Positions 1 through 7,267 of a stretch of 54,092 bases of DNA are shown in pieces. Numbering within the stretch: the first letter of the stretch is position 1; each line of letters opens with the position of its first letter. The translations under genes were made by a program, and so were the position numbers. The stretch covers positions 1 through 54,092 of the forward strand of contig NZ_RCHN01000039.1 in the NCBI RefSeq assembly GCF_003671495.1. Reading direction: 5' to 3'. Below the pieces are notes generated by a model. That model was not told where the DNA came from. It searched no databases and was given only the letters and a program-made list of their open reading frames with translations. This DNA comes from Ketobacter sp. (GTDB taxonomy: Bacteria; Pseudomonadota; Gammaproteobacteria; Pseudomonadales; Ketobacteraceae).

Positions 1-387
1 GCCAAGGTAACGCAGGCATCAAAAAACGATTCCCGCATCACGCCCTTCGGAGCTTTCCTGCGCCGTACCTCGCTGGACGAGTTGCCCCAGTTCATCAATG
101 TGCTGCAGGGTACCATGTCCATTGTGGGGCCCCGACCCCATGCGGTTGCCCACAACGAGGAATACCGCAAGCAGATCGAGTACTACATGCTGCGGCACAA
201 GATGAAACCCGGTATTACCGGCTGGGCTCAGGTCAACGGCTGGCGCGGTGAGACGGACACCCTGGACAAGATGAAAATGCGCATCCACTACGACCTGGAG
301 TACATCCGCCATTGGTCCCTGTGGATGGACTGCAAAATCATATTTGCAACCTTCACCAAAGGCTTTGTGGGCGCCAACGCGTACTGA
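1..387 (+). CDS. Undecaprenyl-phosphate glycosyl-1-phosphate transferase, C-terminal part
   Basis: This is the 3' part of a gene whose start lies left of the window; the reading frame is open from base 1 to the TGA at 385-387 (128 residues visible). The segment contains the conserved core of the bacterial sugar transferase family: TSLDELPQ, GTMSIVGPRPH, KPGITGWAQVNGWRGET and a C-terminal YDLEYI..WS..MD. The GWRGET form is typical of WcaJ/EpsB-type enzymes that move hexose-1-phosphate onto undecaprenyl phosphate at the inner face of the cytoplasmic membrane, the first committed step of Wzx/Wzy-dependent EPS synthesis. That fits the flippase, polymerase and chain-length genes further right. The N-terminal membrane domain is not in the window, so the exact sugar cannot be judged. 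Confidence 0.93.
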   Translation, partial: AKVTQASKNDSRITPFGAFLRRTSLDELPQFINVLQGTMSIVGPRPHAVAHNEEYRKQIEYYMLRHKMKPGITGWAQVNGWRGETDTLDKMKMRIHYDLEYIRHWSLWMDCKIIFATFTKGFVGANAY

Positions 388-2007
388 TCACAGTAACGAC
401 CACTGGCCGTTGTAAAGCACCACCGCAAACAGCACCGCATTGGTAACGCCGTGGGCGATGATGGCGTCCAGGATGTGGGTGCTGCGGTAGCGCACCCACG
501 CGTACACGAATCCGGCTAACGTCCCTTCCAACCAGGCACCGTGCAGCAGGCCAAAGGCCACCGAACTGCCCACAAAGGCAAAGGCGGAAAACAACAGCGG
601 CCCCCGGTTGGCAACCGGCTGGGACGAGAGCTTGCACAGAAGATAGCTCCTGAACCCCAGCTCTTCCGCAATGGGCACGGTCACTGACGATCCCACCAGG
701 CGGAAGAACAGCCAGAGCCCCACCAGCCAACCCGGCGTTTGCTCAAATGCGCTGCTGTACTGCTGATCCACCTCGGCATCCGTGTTCACCATCAGTATCC
801 ACATCACCGCCACAACCAATCCCGCCGCGATGGAAAAATAGTTCCAGGTGAATGGCCGCAGGTCCAGATAGCGAAAACAGTACAGCACCACCGCACCCAC
901 CACGATGACGCGCAAAGGATACAACCAGTCGAACTGGCCGGAGAGGGCCTGGGTGAGGAATGTCATGGCCAGCAACGCAATCAATGGGAGCAGTGTCGCG
1001 ATGGGTACGTTCATGGTGTGGGAGAACGGTTGGGCGGAGGCTTTTTGTTTGACGAAAAACGCGCTGTGATGGGCCAGCCACATCAAGCCGACGGAGGTCA
1101 GGATAAAGGTGATCCAGCCGGCCTGGGTATGGAACCCCCAGACGGCCACATCCGGTGACCACAGGGCACCGATGAGAATCAGAACCACTATCCGTACGAT
1201 GTTGAACAACCAGATGACGATGGCGCCGATGGGGAACAGCAGCAGCGCCCGTGGAAACCGAAAATCCGCCCGAAAGCTGTAAAGAAACACAAACACAAAG
1301 GCGGTCACCAGGCCAATGCCCTCATAACCGGAGCATTGCGTGTCGATGTTCACCAGAAAACGGTGGAAGCCGATGATTCGATCTTCGGGGTCCACATAGA
1401 CATCGTTACTGAACCACGCCAGACAACCGGCGACCAGATAGAAGGTGAAATCAGCAAAGTGGGTCCACAGCCCCTGGGTGGCGATACTCAGGGTCCATAC
1501 CAACACACTGAGGGCCACCGCAAAAACGATGGCCCACTTTTGTTCCCTCAGGATCCGTTGCCAGAACTCCAGGCTGGCAAAGGCCGCCAATGTCAGCAGG
1601 GCCAGCAATAGCCCCAGCGCCAACCACAGGGATTGAAAAGCCACCTGCCCGGGGCCCGGCAGGAAGGCAGGCGTAGTACACCAGTAAAACAGACCAAAAA
1701 CGGCCACCTGGGCCAGCAACATCACCACAGAGCGCGGGCTGTAGAGCGTGATGAACAAACGTCGATAGTCGTTTAACTGCTTTTGAATGAGAATCAGAAA
1801 AATAATAACGGCCAGCACCACGGAGCGGGATATGGCTTTCCCATGGCTGAACAGCAGCTCCCCCAACACGGTGTCGTGGGAATTTTTCACCGCCGAATAC
1901 ACATGGGAACCAATTGCAAACTTTTCCAGTACCAACACCAGAAAGACCAGCAAGATGCTTCCGATGATGAGGAATTGTGAAGCTGGTTTAGTCTGTAATG
2001 TGCCCAT
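388..2007 (-). CDS. xrtE: Exosortase E fused to CPBP intramembrane protease (XrtE)
   Basis: This is a 539-residue polytopic membrane protein with two enzymatic halves. The N-terminal half is an exosortase, a transpeptidase-like enzyme that processes C-terminal sorting signals: Cys225 in NIDTQCSGYEG, an Arg in FNIVRI, and a His in GFHTQAGW form the expected triad. The C-terminal half is a CPBP (Rce1-type) protease: EE448-449 in PIAEELGFRS, His489 in FGLLHG, and HGVTN near the end. This two-domain layout is the exosortase E/protease family paired with VPEID-CTERM substrates. A matching small substrate gene sits directly upstream on the same strand (2197-2478). The gene converges on the priming transferase; its stop abuts position 388. 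The start ATG at 2005-2007 is the only one that keeps the first membrane helix. Confidence 0.9.
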   Translation of the reverse strand: MGTLQTKPASQFLIIGSILLVFLVLVLEKFAIGSHVYSAVKNSHDTVLGELLFSHGKAISRSVVLAVIIFLILIQKQLNDYRRLFITLYSPRSVVMLLAQVAVFGLFYWCTTPAFLPGPGQVAFQSLWLALGLLLALLTLAAFASLEFWQRILREQKWAIVFAVALSVLVWTLSIATQGLWTHFADFTFYLVAGCLAWFSNDVYVDPEDRIIGFHRFLVNIDTQCSGYEGIGLVTAFVFVFLYSFRADFRFPRALLLFPIGAIVIWLFNIVRIVVLILIGALWSPDVAVWGFHTQAGWITFILTSVGLMWLAHHSAFFVKQKASAQPFSHTMNVPIATLLPLIALLAMTFLTQALSGQFDWLYPLRVIVVGAVVLYCFRYLDLRPFTWNYFSIAAGLVVAVMWILMVNTDAEVDQQYSSAFEQTPGWLVGLWLFFRLVGSSVTVPIAEELGFRSYLLCKLSSQPVANRGPLLFSAFAFVGSSVAFGLLHGAWLEGTLAGFVYAWVRYRSTHILDAIIAHGVTNAVLFAVVLYNGQWSLL

Positions 2008-2140
2008 TCAACCTGCTTTAACCACAGAGTGGCGCTTGAAAGTGGACTGTTATATTAGCGTGGAGAAGGACGTACCTTAAAGCGCATTTGCAGCGCGGAC
2101 ATGGCTGCGTCCTTTTGCAGGAGGATCATACAGAGTGAAC

Positions 2141-2182
2141 AGAAACCCGAACCCCGGATAGCAATCCGGTAGCCCGGGTTCT
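2141..2182 (-). terminator. Hairpin, probable terminator or attenuator between substrate gene and xrtE
   Basis: A perfect CCGGAT-AGCA-ATCCGG stem-loop lies inside an outer pairing of AGAA(A)CCCG with CGGGTTCT. On the minus strand it follows the stop of the 93-residue gene by about 15 bases and is followed by TTTCTGTT. It could end most transcripts of the substrate gene while letting some continue into xrtE, which would give more substrate than enzyme. The T-run is weak, so the terminator role is inferred. Confidence 0.5.
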
Positions 2183-2196
2183 GCCTGCGTAACGGT

Positions 2197-2478
2197 TTAA
2201 CCCCGATCAGAGCTGCGACGCTCTCGGGCGACCAACACCAGGCCGCTCAGCAGGGCCAAAGCGATGGCGGTGCCACCGGCATTGATTTCGGGTACTTTCT
2301 CAGCGTCATGAGAGTGGTCTTTTTCGCAGTATTGACCGCCATGATGGTGGCCACGCTTGTGACCCTTGTGATCACGATCGCTGTAGCGATGCTTGTCCGG
2401 ATGGGAGCTACCGCTGAAGGCATAGCTCGGCACCATCACAATCACCAGTGTTAACAAGAATGCTTTCACGGTATTCAT
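2197..2478 (-). CDS. Small His-rich VPEID-CTERM-like exosortase substrate
   Basis: This is a 93-residue secreted protein. Residues 1-22 form a signal peptide (KAFLLTLVIVMVPSYAFS). A short hydrophilic middle holds nine histidines and one cysteine, with the cluster RGHHHGGQYC. The C terminus is a sorting signal: VPEIN at 62-66, a hydrophobic helix at about 70-84, and the basic anchor ARERR. This is the VPEID-CTERM pattern with Asn in place of Asp. It lies immediately upstream of the exosortase E gene, as expected for a dedicated substrate. The His-rich body suggests metal binding, but that is inference only. The start ATG at 2476-2478 gives the complete signal peptide. Confidence 0.82.
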   Translation of the reverse strand: MNTVKAFLLTLVIVMVPSYAFSGSSHPDKHRYSDRDHKGHKRGHHHGGQYCEKDHSHDAEKVPEINAGGTAIALALLSGLVLVARERRSSDRG

Positions 2479-2971
2479 TTAAGTTTGCCCCACATTGAAA
2501 ATTGATGCTTTAACACCGGATACAACCAGAATCGGCGATTAACGCTCCGGCACCTGGGGTAAAGCAAGTAGTGGGCCAATCTGTGCCCGCCTACAATATC
2601 AGCCATTTAGAGCATTTTATGATCAATGTTGCAAAAAAATCCGACACCGATACGCGCGAATCCATCGACTGAATCACATTAATGAAATTTTTATTCGAGA
2701 TAATTCCCGGTTGCTCTATCGGATTGTGTGATTTTTGGCCAGATACCGGTTTGCGGGGGTCAACTGTTAATGATTTCGACACTGCTTGCATAACCGGATT
2801 CCACAGGGGTTTGATTTGCAATCAAGACCGGAGCAGAGCATGCTTTGCAAGTCGCGGGAGTGTGGTAAATGGCGGTTCCCCGCTGGCAGACTCCCGCATT
2901 CCTGTGCTGGCAAAACGCATACGTTTTCGAGTCTTCACTTTTATTTTTGATTATCTGACAGGGACTTAGCA
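2479..2971. other. Intergenic region between the exosortase pair and the glycosyltransferase
   Basis: About 490 bases separate the divergent substrate gene and GT2 gene, so promoters for both must lie here. I could not identify a clear -35/-10 pair. One perfect inverted repeat, TTGATT-TGC-AATCAA at 2811-2825, could be an operator. A 95-codon open frame at 2682-2969 shows no protein family features and is not called. Confidence 0.4.
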
Positions 2972-3811
2972 GTGTTTAGTATTGTCATTCCGGCCCATAA
3001 CGAAGCTTCGGTCATTGGGCGGTGTCTGGCTGCCTTGCTGGAAGGTTTGGAGGGCAATCAGTTCGAAATCATCGTGGTCTGCAATGGCTGTGTAGACGAG
3101 ACGGCCACCATCGCCCGCCAGTATTCCGGAGTCCAGGTCATTGAACTGGAGGTTGCCTCCAAAGTGGCAGCATTGAATGCCGGGGATGAAGCAGCTTCAG
3201 GTTTTCCAAGGGCTTACATCGATGCGGACATTCAGTTGAAGGGGTCAGACCTGTTGCGGGCCCTGCAGGCGTTTGAAACGCCCGGGGTTGAAATAGTGGC
3301 CCCCAGATTGCATGTAGATTTGGCCAGATCCAGCGCCATGGTCAAGGCGTTCTATGGCATCTGGATGCAGCTTCCCTATTTTGCCGATGGCCAGATGGTG
3401 GGGTCCGGGGTGTTCATACTGTCAGAATCAGGGCGTCAGCGCTTTGGGCCGTTCCCCCAGATCATAGCCGATGACGGCTATGTCCGATCCTTGTTCGGCG
3501 GACAGGAACGACGCACAGCCACAGGCTGTCAGTTCACCATTTTTGCCCCCCAGAACCTCTCGGATCTGATCAAGATCAAGAGCCGGGTGCGGTTTGGCAA
3601 CATGGAGCTGAAAATGAAATTCCCGGAGCTTGCGGTGGGCAGTGAGAACTCCCCCCGAGCCTTGTTGTCTCTGGTATTGAAGAAGCCGTGGTTGCTGCCT
3701 GCGGCGGTGGTGTATGCCTACGTACAATGGCAAACCAAACGCAACGCAGACCATCGCATGGCCATCGCGGATTTCAGTACCTGGGAGCGGGACAACTCAT
3801 CCAGGGTGTAG
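2972..3811 (+). CDS. Glycosyltransferase family 2
   Basis: This is a 279-residue GT-A fold enzyme. The N terminus MFSIVIPAHNEASVIGRCL is the classic GT2 nucleotide-binding start. It is followed by FEIIVVCNGCVDET and the DXD-type metal site YIDADIQL at about residues 90-97. It probably adds one sugar to the lipid-linked EPS repeat unit on the cytoplasmic side. The C terminus has a modest hydrophobic stretch (LLPAAVVYAYV) that may touch the membrane. Start GTG at 2972 is supported by AGGGA eight bases upstream; no alternative start would keep the GT2 N-terminal strand. It is followed after 26 bases by the Alg14-like gene, so they are probably co-transcribed. The sugar specificity is unknown. 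Confidence 0.88.
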   Translation: MFSIVIPAHNEASVIGRCLAALLEGLEGNQFEIIVVCNGCVDETATIARQYSGVQVIELEVASKVAALNAGDEAASGFPRAYIDADIQLKGSDLLRALQAFETPGVEIVAPRLHVDLARSSAMVKAFYGIWMQLPYFADGQMVGSGVFILSESGRQRFGPFPQIIADDGYVRSLFGGQERRTATGCQFTIFAPQNLSDLIKIKSRVRFGNMELKMKFPELAVGSENSPRALLSLVLKKPWLLPAAVVYAYVQWQTKRNADHRMAIADFSTWERDNSSRV

Positions 3812-3837
3812 CGGTTACAAAGGAGTAGAGTCATTCA

Positions 3838-4296
3838 ATGAAGGCAAAGAAAAGAATACTGTTGATATCATCCTGCGGTGGGCATTGGGTTCAAATGAAC
3901 CGATTGCGACCGGCATTTGAAGATCATGATGTGTATTTTGCCTGTACTGAGCGAGCCTACGCACAAGCCGCACCGGAAGGGCGGTTCTACTATGTGCCGG
4001 ATGCGTCATTGAAGAGCAACCCGCTCAAGATCCTTTGGCTTGCCTTTAGTGTGCTGGCTATACTGATTAAAATAAGACCACATGTGGTGCTCAGTACCGG
4101 CGCGGCGCCGGGTTTCTTTGCGCTCATATTTGCTAAGCTGATTAGGAGCAAGACCATTTGGGTGGACAGTATTGCCAACGTCAATGAGCTGTCTGTGAGT
4201 GGCCAGAAAGTGGGGCGGTTCGCTGATCTCTACATCACCCAGTGGGAACACCTGGCACGGGAAGACGGACCACAGTATTTTGGATCAGTTGTATGA
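3838..4296 (+). CDS. Alg14/PssD-like glycosyltransferase membrane subunit
   Basis: This is a 152-residue protein of the Alg14 family, which anchors and completes the donor or acceptor site of a two-subunit glycosyltransferase. Its motifs are LLISSCGGHWVQMNRL at the N terminus, a hydrophobic segment at about 62-78 (LWLAFSVLAILIKI), VLSTGAAPGFFALIFAKL and TIWVDSIANVNELSVSG. It resembles PssD of rhizobial EPS synthesis. The next gene overlaps its stop by ATGA and encodes the Alg13-like catalytic half, so the two products should form a 1:1 enzyme at the cytoplasmic membrane. A good ribosome binding site, AAAGGAG, lies 12 bases before the ATG. Confidence 0.9.
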   Translation: MKAKKRILLISSCGGHWVQMNRLRPAFEDHDVYFACTERAYAQAAPEGRFYYVPDASLKSNPLKILWLAFSVLAILIKIRPHVVLSTGAAPGFFALIFAKLIRSKTIWVDSIANVNELSVSGQKVGRFADLYITQWEHLAREDGPQYFGSVV

Positions 4297-4775
4297 TTTT
4301 TGTGACCGTTGGCACCCAGTTGCCGTTTGAAAGACTGATCGAAGCCGTTGACCTGTGGGCTGCGGAGCACCCGGAAACCGAAGTGTTCGCCCAGGTCGGG
4401 GAAACCCGGTACCAGGCCCGGCACATGACCTGTGTTGAGAAACTGGGCCCTGGTGAATACACCGAAAAATTCAATCAGGCCGATGTGGTGGTGTCCCATG
4501 TGGGCATGGGAACCATCATTTCCGGCCTGGAACATGCAAAGCCCCTGGTATTGATGCCCCGGCTGGCCGAAAAAGGTGAACACCGCAACAATCACCAGCT
4601 GGGCACTGCGGAGAAGTTTGCCAAGTACAAGCAGATCCAGTTTGTGAACACGGCCCAGGAACTGAATACCGCCATTTCGGCGTGCCTGGCCACCAAGCTC
4701 AGCTCTGAACAGGGGTGTCCGGAGACTTCAGTGAACCTGATCAAAAAACTGAAATCTTTTGTCAATGAAGAGTAG
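4293..4775 (+). CDS. Alg13/PssE-like glycosyltransferase catalytic subunit
   Basis: This is a 160-residue protein equivalent to the C-terminal, nucleotide-sugar-binding half of a GT-B enzyme (GT28, Alg13/PssE). It begins MIFVTVGTQLPFERLIEAVD and contains FNQADVVVSHVGMGTII and the donor-binding stretch KPLVLMPRLAEKGEHRNNHQ. An earlier in-frame ATG at 4242 exists, but the start at 4293 gives the family-typical N terminus. It also forms an ATGA overlap with the Alg14-like gene, a sign of translational coupling and stoichiometric expression. The pair probably transfers a hexose or hexuronic acid to the undecaprenyl-linked acceptor; the sugar is not determinable. Confidence 0.9.
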   Translation: MIFVTVGTQLPFERLIEAVDLWAAEHPETEVFAQVGETRYQARHMTCVEKLGPGEYTEKFNQADVVVSHVGMGTIISGLEHAKPLVLMPRLAEKGEHRNNHQLGTAEKFAKYKQIQFVNTAQELNTAISACLATKLSSEQGCPETSVNLIKKLKSFVNEE

Positions 4776-4885
4776 AATAGTTTACATATGAATGATTCGG
4801 TGATTGCTAAATTATTGGACACCGGTCCAGCTGATCCACAGCGGAACCCAGCGATGAGTACCCGGAACGGGTAACGGAGCGCACG

Positions 4886-5806
4886 ATGTACGAAGCATAT
4901 TTTGGACTCAAGAAAAAGCCTTTCACGCTGATATCAGATGCTGAGTTTCTGTACATGGGAAACACGCACAGCGCAGCGTTTGCGATGCTGGAGTATGGTG
5001 TGCTCAATCAAGCCGGTTTCACTGTGATCACCGGAGAAGTCGGCAGCGGTAAAACCACGCTGATCCAACATCTGCTCAAGCAGTTGCCGGGCAAAATCAC
5101 CGTCGGTCTGATCACCAACACGCGCAAGAACATGGGTGAGTTGCTGCCCTGGGTGTTGCACTCATTCAAGCTGGACTACCGCGAGCAGCACCCGGTGGCG
5201 CTGTATGAAAACTTCTCCAAGTTTCTGCAGAAACAGTTCGAATTGAAAAAGCGAACGGTGTTGATCATCGACGAAGCTCAAAACCTGGGTGAAGACGTGT
5301 TGGAAGAGCTGCGCATGCTGTCCAACATCAACGCCACCAATGACCAGTTTCTGCAGGTCATCCTGGTGGGCCAGCCGGAGCTCCGGGAGTTGTTGAGCAA
5401 ACCGCAGTTGATGCAGTTTTCCCAGCGGGTCACCGTTGATTACCATATCGCCCCCCTCACACCCCTGGAAACCGCCTCTTATATCAAATGGAGACTGGTG
5501 CAGGCGGGAGCAGAACGGGATCTGTTCACCAAAGCGGCTTATCAGTTGATCTACGCCGCCAGTCGGGGTGTTCCGCGTCTGATCAACGTCCTCTGTGATA
5601 CGGCGCTGTCCTTTGCCTTTGGCGATCGGATCAAGGTCATTGATGAGGAATACCTCATGGGCGTGCTGAAAGAGCGCGCAGAAGGGGGTCTGCTGGCCTT
5701 GGGTCAAAACCCCATGCGACAGCTTGGCGATAAAGCGTTTCAGGCACAGGATTTCGAGCAACTGTTCAATAATGTGGTGACCAGCATCAAGAGCAGAAGA
5801 GGTTAA
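4886..5806 (+). CDS. ExeA/GspA-like AAA ATPase of EPS/exosortase loci
   Basis: This is a 306-residue AAA+ protein. It starts MYEAYFGLKKKPFTL, the typical ExeA/GspA and XrtA-associated ATPase N terminus. Walker A is GEVGSGKTTL at about residues 49-58, Walker B is VLIIDEAQNL, and an arginine-rich sensor region VPRLINVLCDTAL follows. The protein stops after the ATPase module and lacks the peptidoglycan-binding domain of full-length ExeA. Family members are common in EPS gene clusters that also carry exosortases, although their exact role there is unknown. GGAG seven bases before the ATG supports the start. A short inverted repeat, TGGAC-ACCG-GTCCA at 4816-4829, lies in the 110-base gap upstream. 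Confidence 0.87.
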   Translation: MYEAYFGLKKKPFTLISDAEFLYMGNTHSAAFAMLEYGVLNQAGFTVITGEVGSGKTTLIQHLLKQLPGKITVGLITNTRKNMGELLPWVLHSFKLDYREQHPVALYENFSKFLQKQFELKKRTVLIIDEAQNLGEDVLEELRMLSNINATNDQFLQVILVGQPELRELLSKPQLMQFSQRVTVDYHIAPLTPLETASYIKWRLVQAGAERDLFTKAAYQLIYAASRGVPRLINVLCDTALSFAFGDRIKVIDEEYLMGVLKERAEGGLLALGQNPMRQLGDKAFQAQDFEQLFNNVVTSIKSRRG

Positions 5807-5850
5807 TCGCCTAAATGTGTCGAGAAAATTGACACAGACACTTCCTTTTT

Positions 5851-5871
5851 AACAGTAAGGCACTGTTTTTT
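5851..5871 (+). terminator. Weak intrinsic terminator after the ATPase gene
   Basis: The sequence AACAGT-AAGGC-ACTGTT followed by TTTTCT lies 45 bases after the ATPase stop. The six-pair stem is A/T-rich, so termination may be partial. An inverted repeat, TGTGTC-N9-GACACA at 5816-5836, lies just before it. Confidence 0.45.
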
Positions 5872-6275
5872 CTAATTTATTTTGGTTATGGTTCGATTAT
5901 TGCCTATGCATTGCCATGGCAGATATTGAGTGACTCCAAACCATGAAAGCATCATCAGTCAGTCAAATAATGGGTGTTTAATGTACCGGAGTGATTGGCG
6001 CGGAGCAGTGCAACACCGCAGTCTTCGATCAGCACTCATTCGTTTTCAAGCACCAATAGCCGAGTTTTTGCCCTCTGTCTGCTTGGGGTGATCGGCCAAG
6101 CACCAATCTGTACTATGAAGAACATCTGGATCGATAGTTGCGGGCCTGCATGTGATATTTGTTCTGAACAGCATTTGCCCTCCAGCTACACCGTTTTGTT
6201 TTTCTTAATATTAAAATTCATACCAACGAAAATGTGATAATTTTCAGGTGTAATAATTTTAAATGTTTGAATAAT

Positions 6276-6298
6276 AAGGCCATCCATAGTGGCCTTTT
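6276..6298 (+). terminator. Hairpin plus T-run in the NRPS-1 leader
   Basis: AAGGCCA-TCCATAG-TGGCCTT followed by TT forms a clear terminator-like hairpin. It lies about 130-150 bases upstream of the methyltransferase start and 470 bases after the previous gene. It therefore may terminate a short leader or small RNA transcribed from within the A/T-rich region, or act as an attenuator for the NRPS operon. Its position makes a role as the ordinary terminator of the ATPase gene less likely. Confidence 0.6.
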
Positions 6299-6427
6299 AG
6301 TTGGGTGGGGAATCAAGCCTGACGTTTCCGGATAAGTCTGGAGTTCTACCCGGCCAACATTGTTGTGTCTCCCCGGGTTGATGGACCTACGAACCTTATA
6401 GCATCTTCAGTGAGCAGTGGAACAGAC

Positions 6428-7243
6428 ATGCGCGAATCAAAGTTAAAACGGTTTTTGCGAACCCTAAAGTATCGGCTGATATTGAAATTCAAACCTCGTA
6501 AAAACCGGGTTTATACCCAGTTCTATCGCTTTCCAAACCAATATGTAGCGATTGTGGACCGGGTCATCCCCGAATTAATGCAGAGCTCGTCCTATCGCGA
6601 TGACGACGTGCTCGAAATCGTGATCTTCGCCTGTTGCAACGGCGCTGAGGCCTTCACGTTATCGCATTTGTTAAAATCGAAATTCCCCAACCTGAAATTC
6701 AGAATCCGGGGATTCGATATTGTTCCTGAAGTCATCAGCCAGGCACAAACTCAAAAATACACCCGCGATGAGGTGTACTGCGGCCCGTTCGTCACCGAAG
6801 AGTTCGTCGCAGAAACCTTCGATAAGATCGACAACGATGTCTACATCATCAAGCCCGAGATCGCGAACCCCGTACAGTTTGCAGTGGGTGATATGCTGGA
6901 TAAACCCTTTATGAACTCACTGGGGAAAGTGGATCTGTTATTTGCCCAGAATGTTCTGTTCCATCTGCCACCGCCAAAATCAAAAGAAGCCTTCGCCAAT
7001 CTGGTGGATCTGTTGAAGCCGGGCTCCACCTTGTTCATCAATGGCATGGATACAGACATGCGAATCAAATTGACCAAGCGCTACGGGTTGGACCCACTTG
7101 AATATCTGATTGAGGAAATCCACAACGACGCACGCGTTGATCGCGGCGCGGGTTGGGCAGGTGCGTACTGGGGAAGAGAGCCCTTTTCCCGCAGCACGAA
7201 AGAATGGGTGAGGAAGCACTGCACCATTTTTTCTTTGAGATGA
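6428..7243 (+). CDS. CheR-like SAM-dependent methyltransferase
   Basis: This is a 271-residue protein with the CheR-type class I methyltransferase plan. A basic N-terminal segment is followed by LEIVIFACCNGAEAFTLSHLL (equivalent to the CheR SAM-binding loop), FDIVPEVISQAQTQKYTRDE, and FAVGDMLDKPF..KVDLLFAQNVLFHLPPP. The chemoreceptor-binding features of true CheR are not evident. It sits 24 bases before the NRPS-1 gene, so it probably modifies the NRPS product or the sugar, for example by forming a methyl ester or ether, rather than acting in chemotaxis. I chose ATG 6428 over the GTG at 6365 because the conserved region starts soon after it; the upstream ribosome binding site is weak for both. 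Confidence 0.72.
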   Translation: MRESKLKRFLRTLKYRLILKFKPRKNRVYTQFYRFPNQYVAIVDRVIPELMQSSSYRDDDVLEIVIFACCNGAEAFTLSHLLKSKFPNLKFRIRGFDIVPEVISQAQTQKYTRDEVYCGPFVTEEFVAETFDKIDNDVYIIKPEIANPVQFAVGDMLDKPFMNSLGKVDLLFAQNVLFHLPPPKSKEAFANLVDLLKPGSTLFINGMDTDMRIKLTKRYGLDPLEYLIEEIHNDARVDRGAGWAGAYWGREPFSRSTKEWVRKHCTIFSLR

Positions 7244-7267
7244 ACCCTGACTTTAAATGGATTGGTC

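Larger units (their letters stand above)
5807..6427. other. Long A/T-rich leader/intergenic region before the NRPS-1 operon
   Basis: About 620 bases lie without a convincing gene. Features seen are the 7-base-spaced hairpin at 6276-6296, the terminator at 5851-5871, an inverted repeat at 5816-5836, and a strongly A/T-rich block at about 6190-6275 that includes the palindrome TTAATATTAA at 6205-6214. The block probably carries the promoter and regulatory sites of the methyltransferase-NRPS operon. The 80-codon frame at 5995-6237 has no recognisable protein features and is not called. Confidence 0.5.

Noticed and set aside
739..1611. Open frames on the strand opposite to xrtE
   Set aside because: They lie wholly inside the exosortase gene, whose catalytic motifs are intact in the other strand.
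2682..2969. 95-codon open frame before the GT2 gene
   Set aside because: No signal peptide, domain or ribosome binding site, and odd residue composition; more likely the regulatory gap between divergent genes.
5995..6237. 80-codon open frame in the A/T-rich leader
   Set aside because: No recognisable motif and no good ribosome binding site; low-complexity start (SSATPQSSIST) suggests a chance frame.
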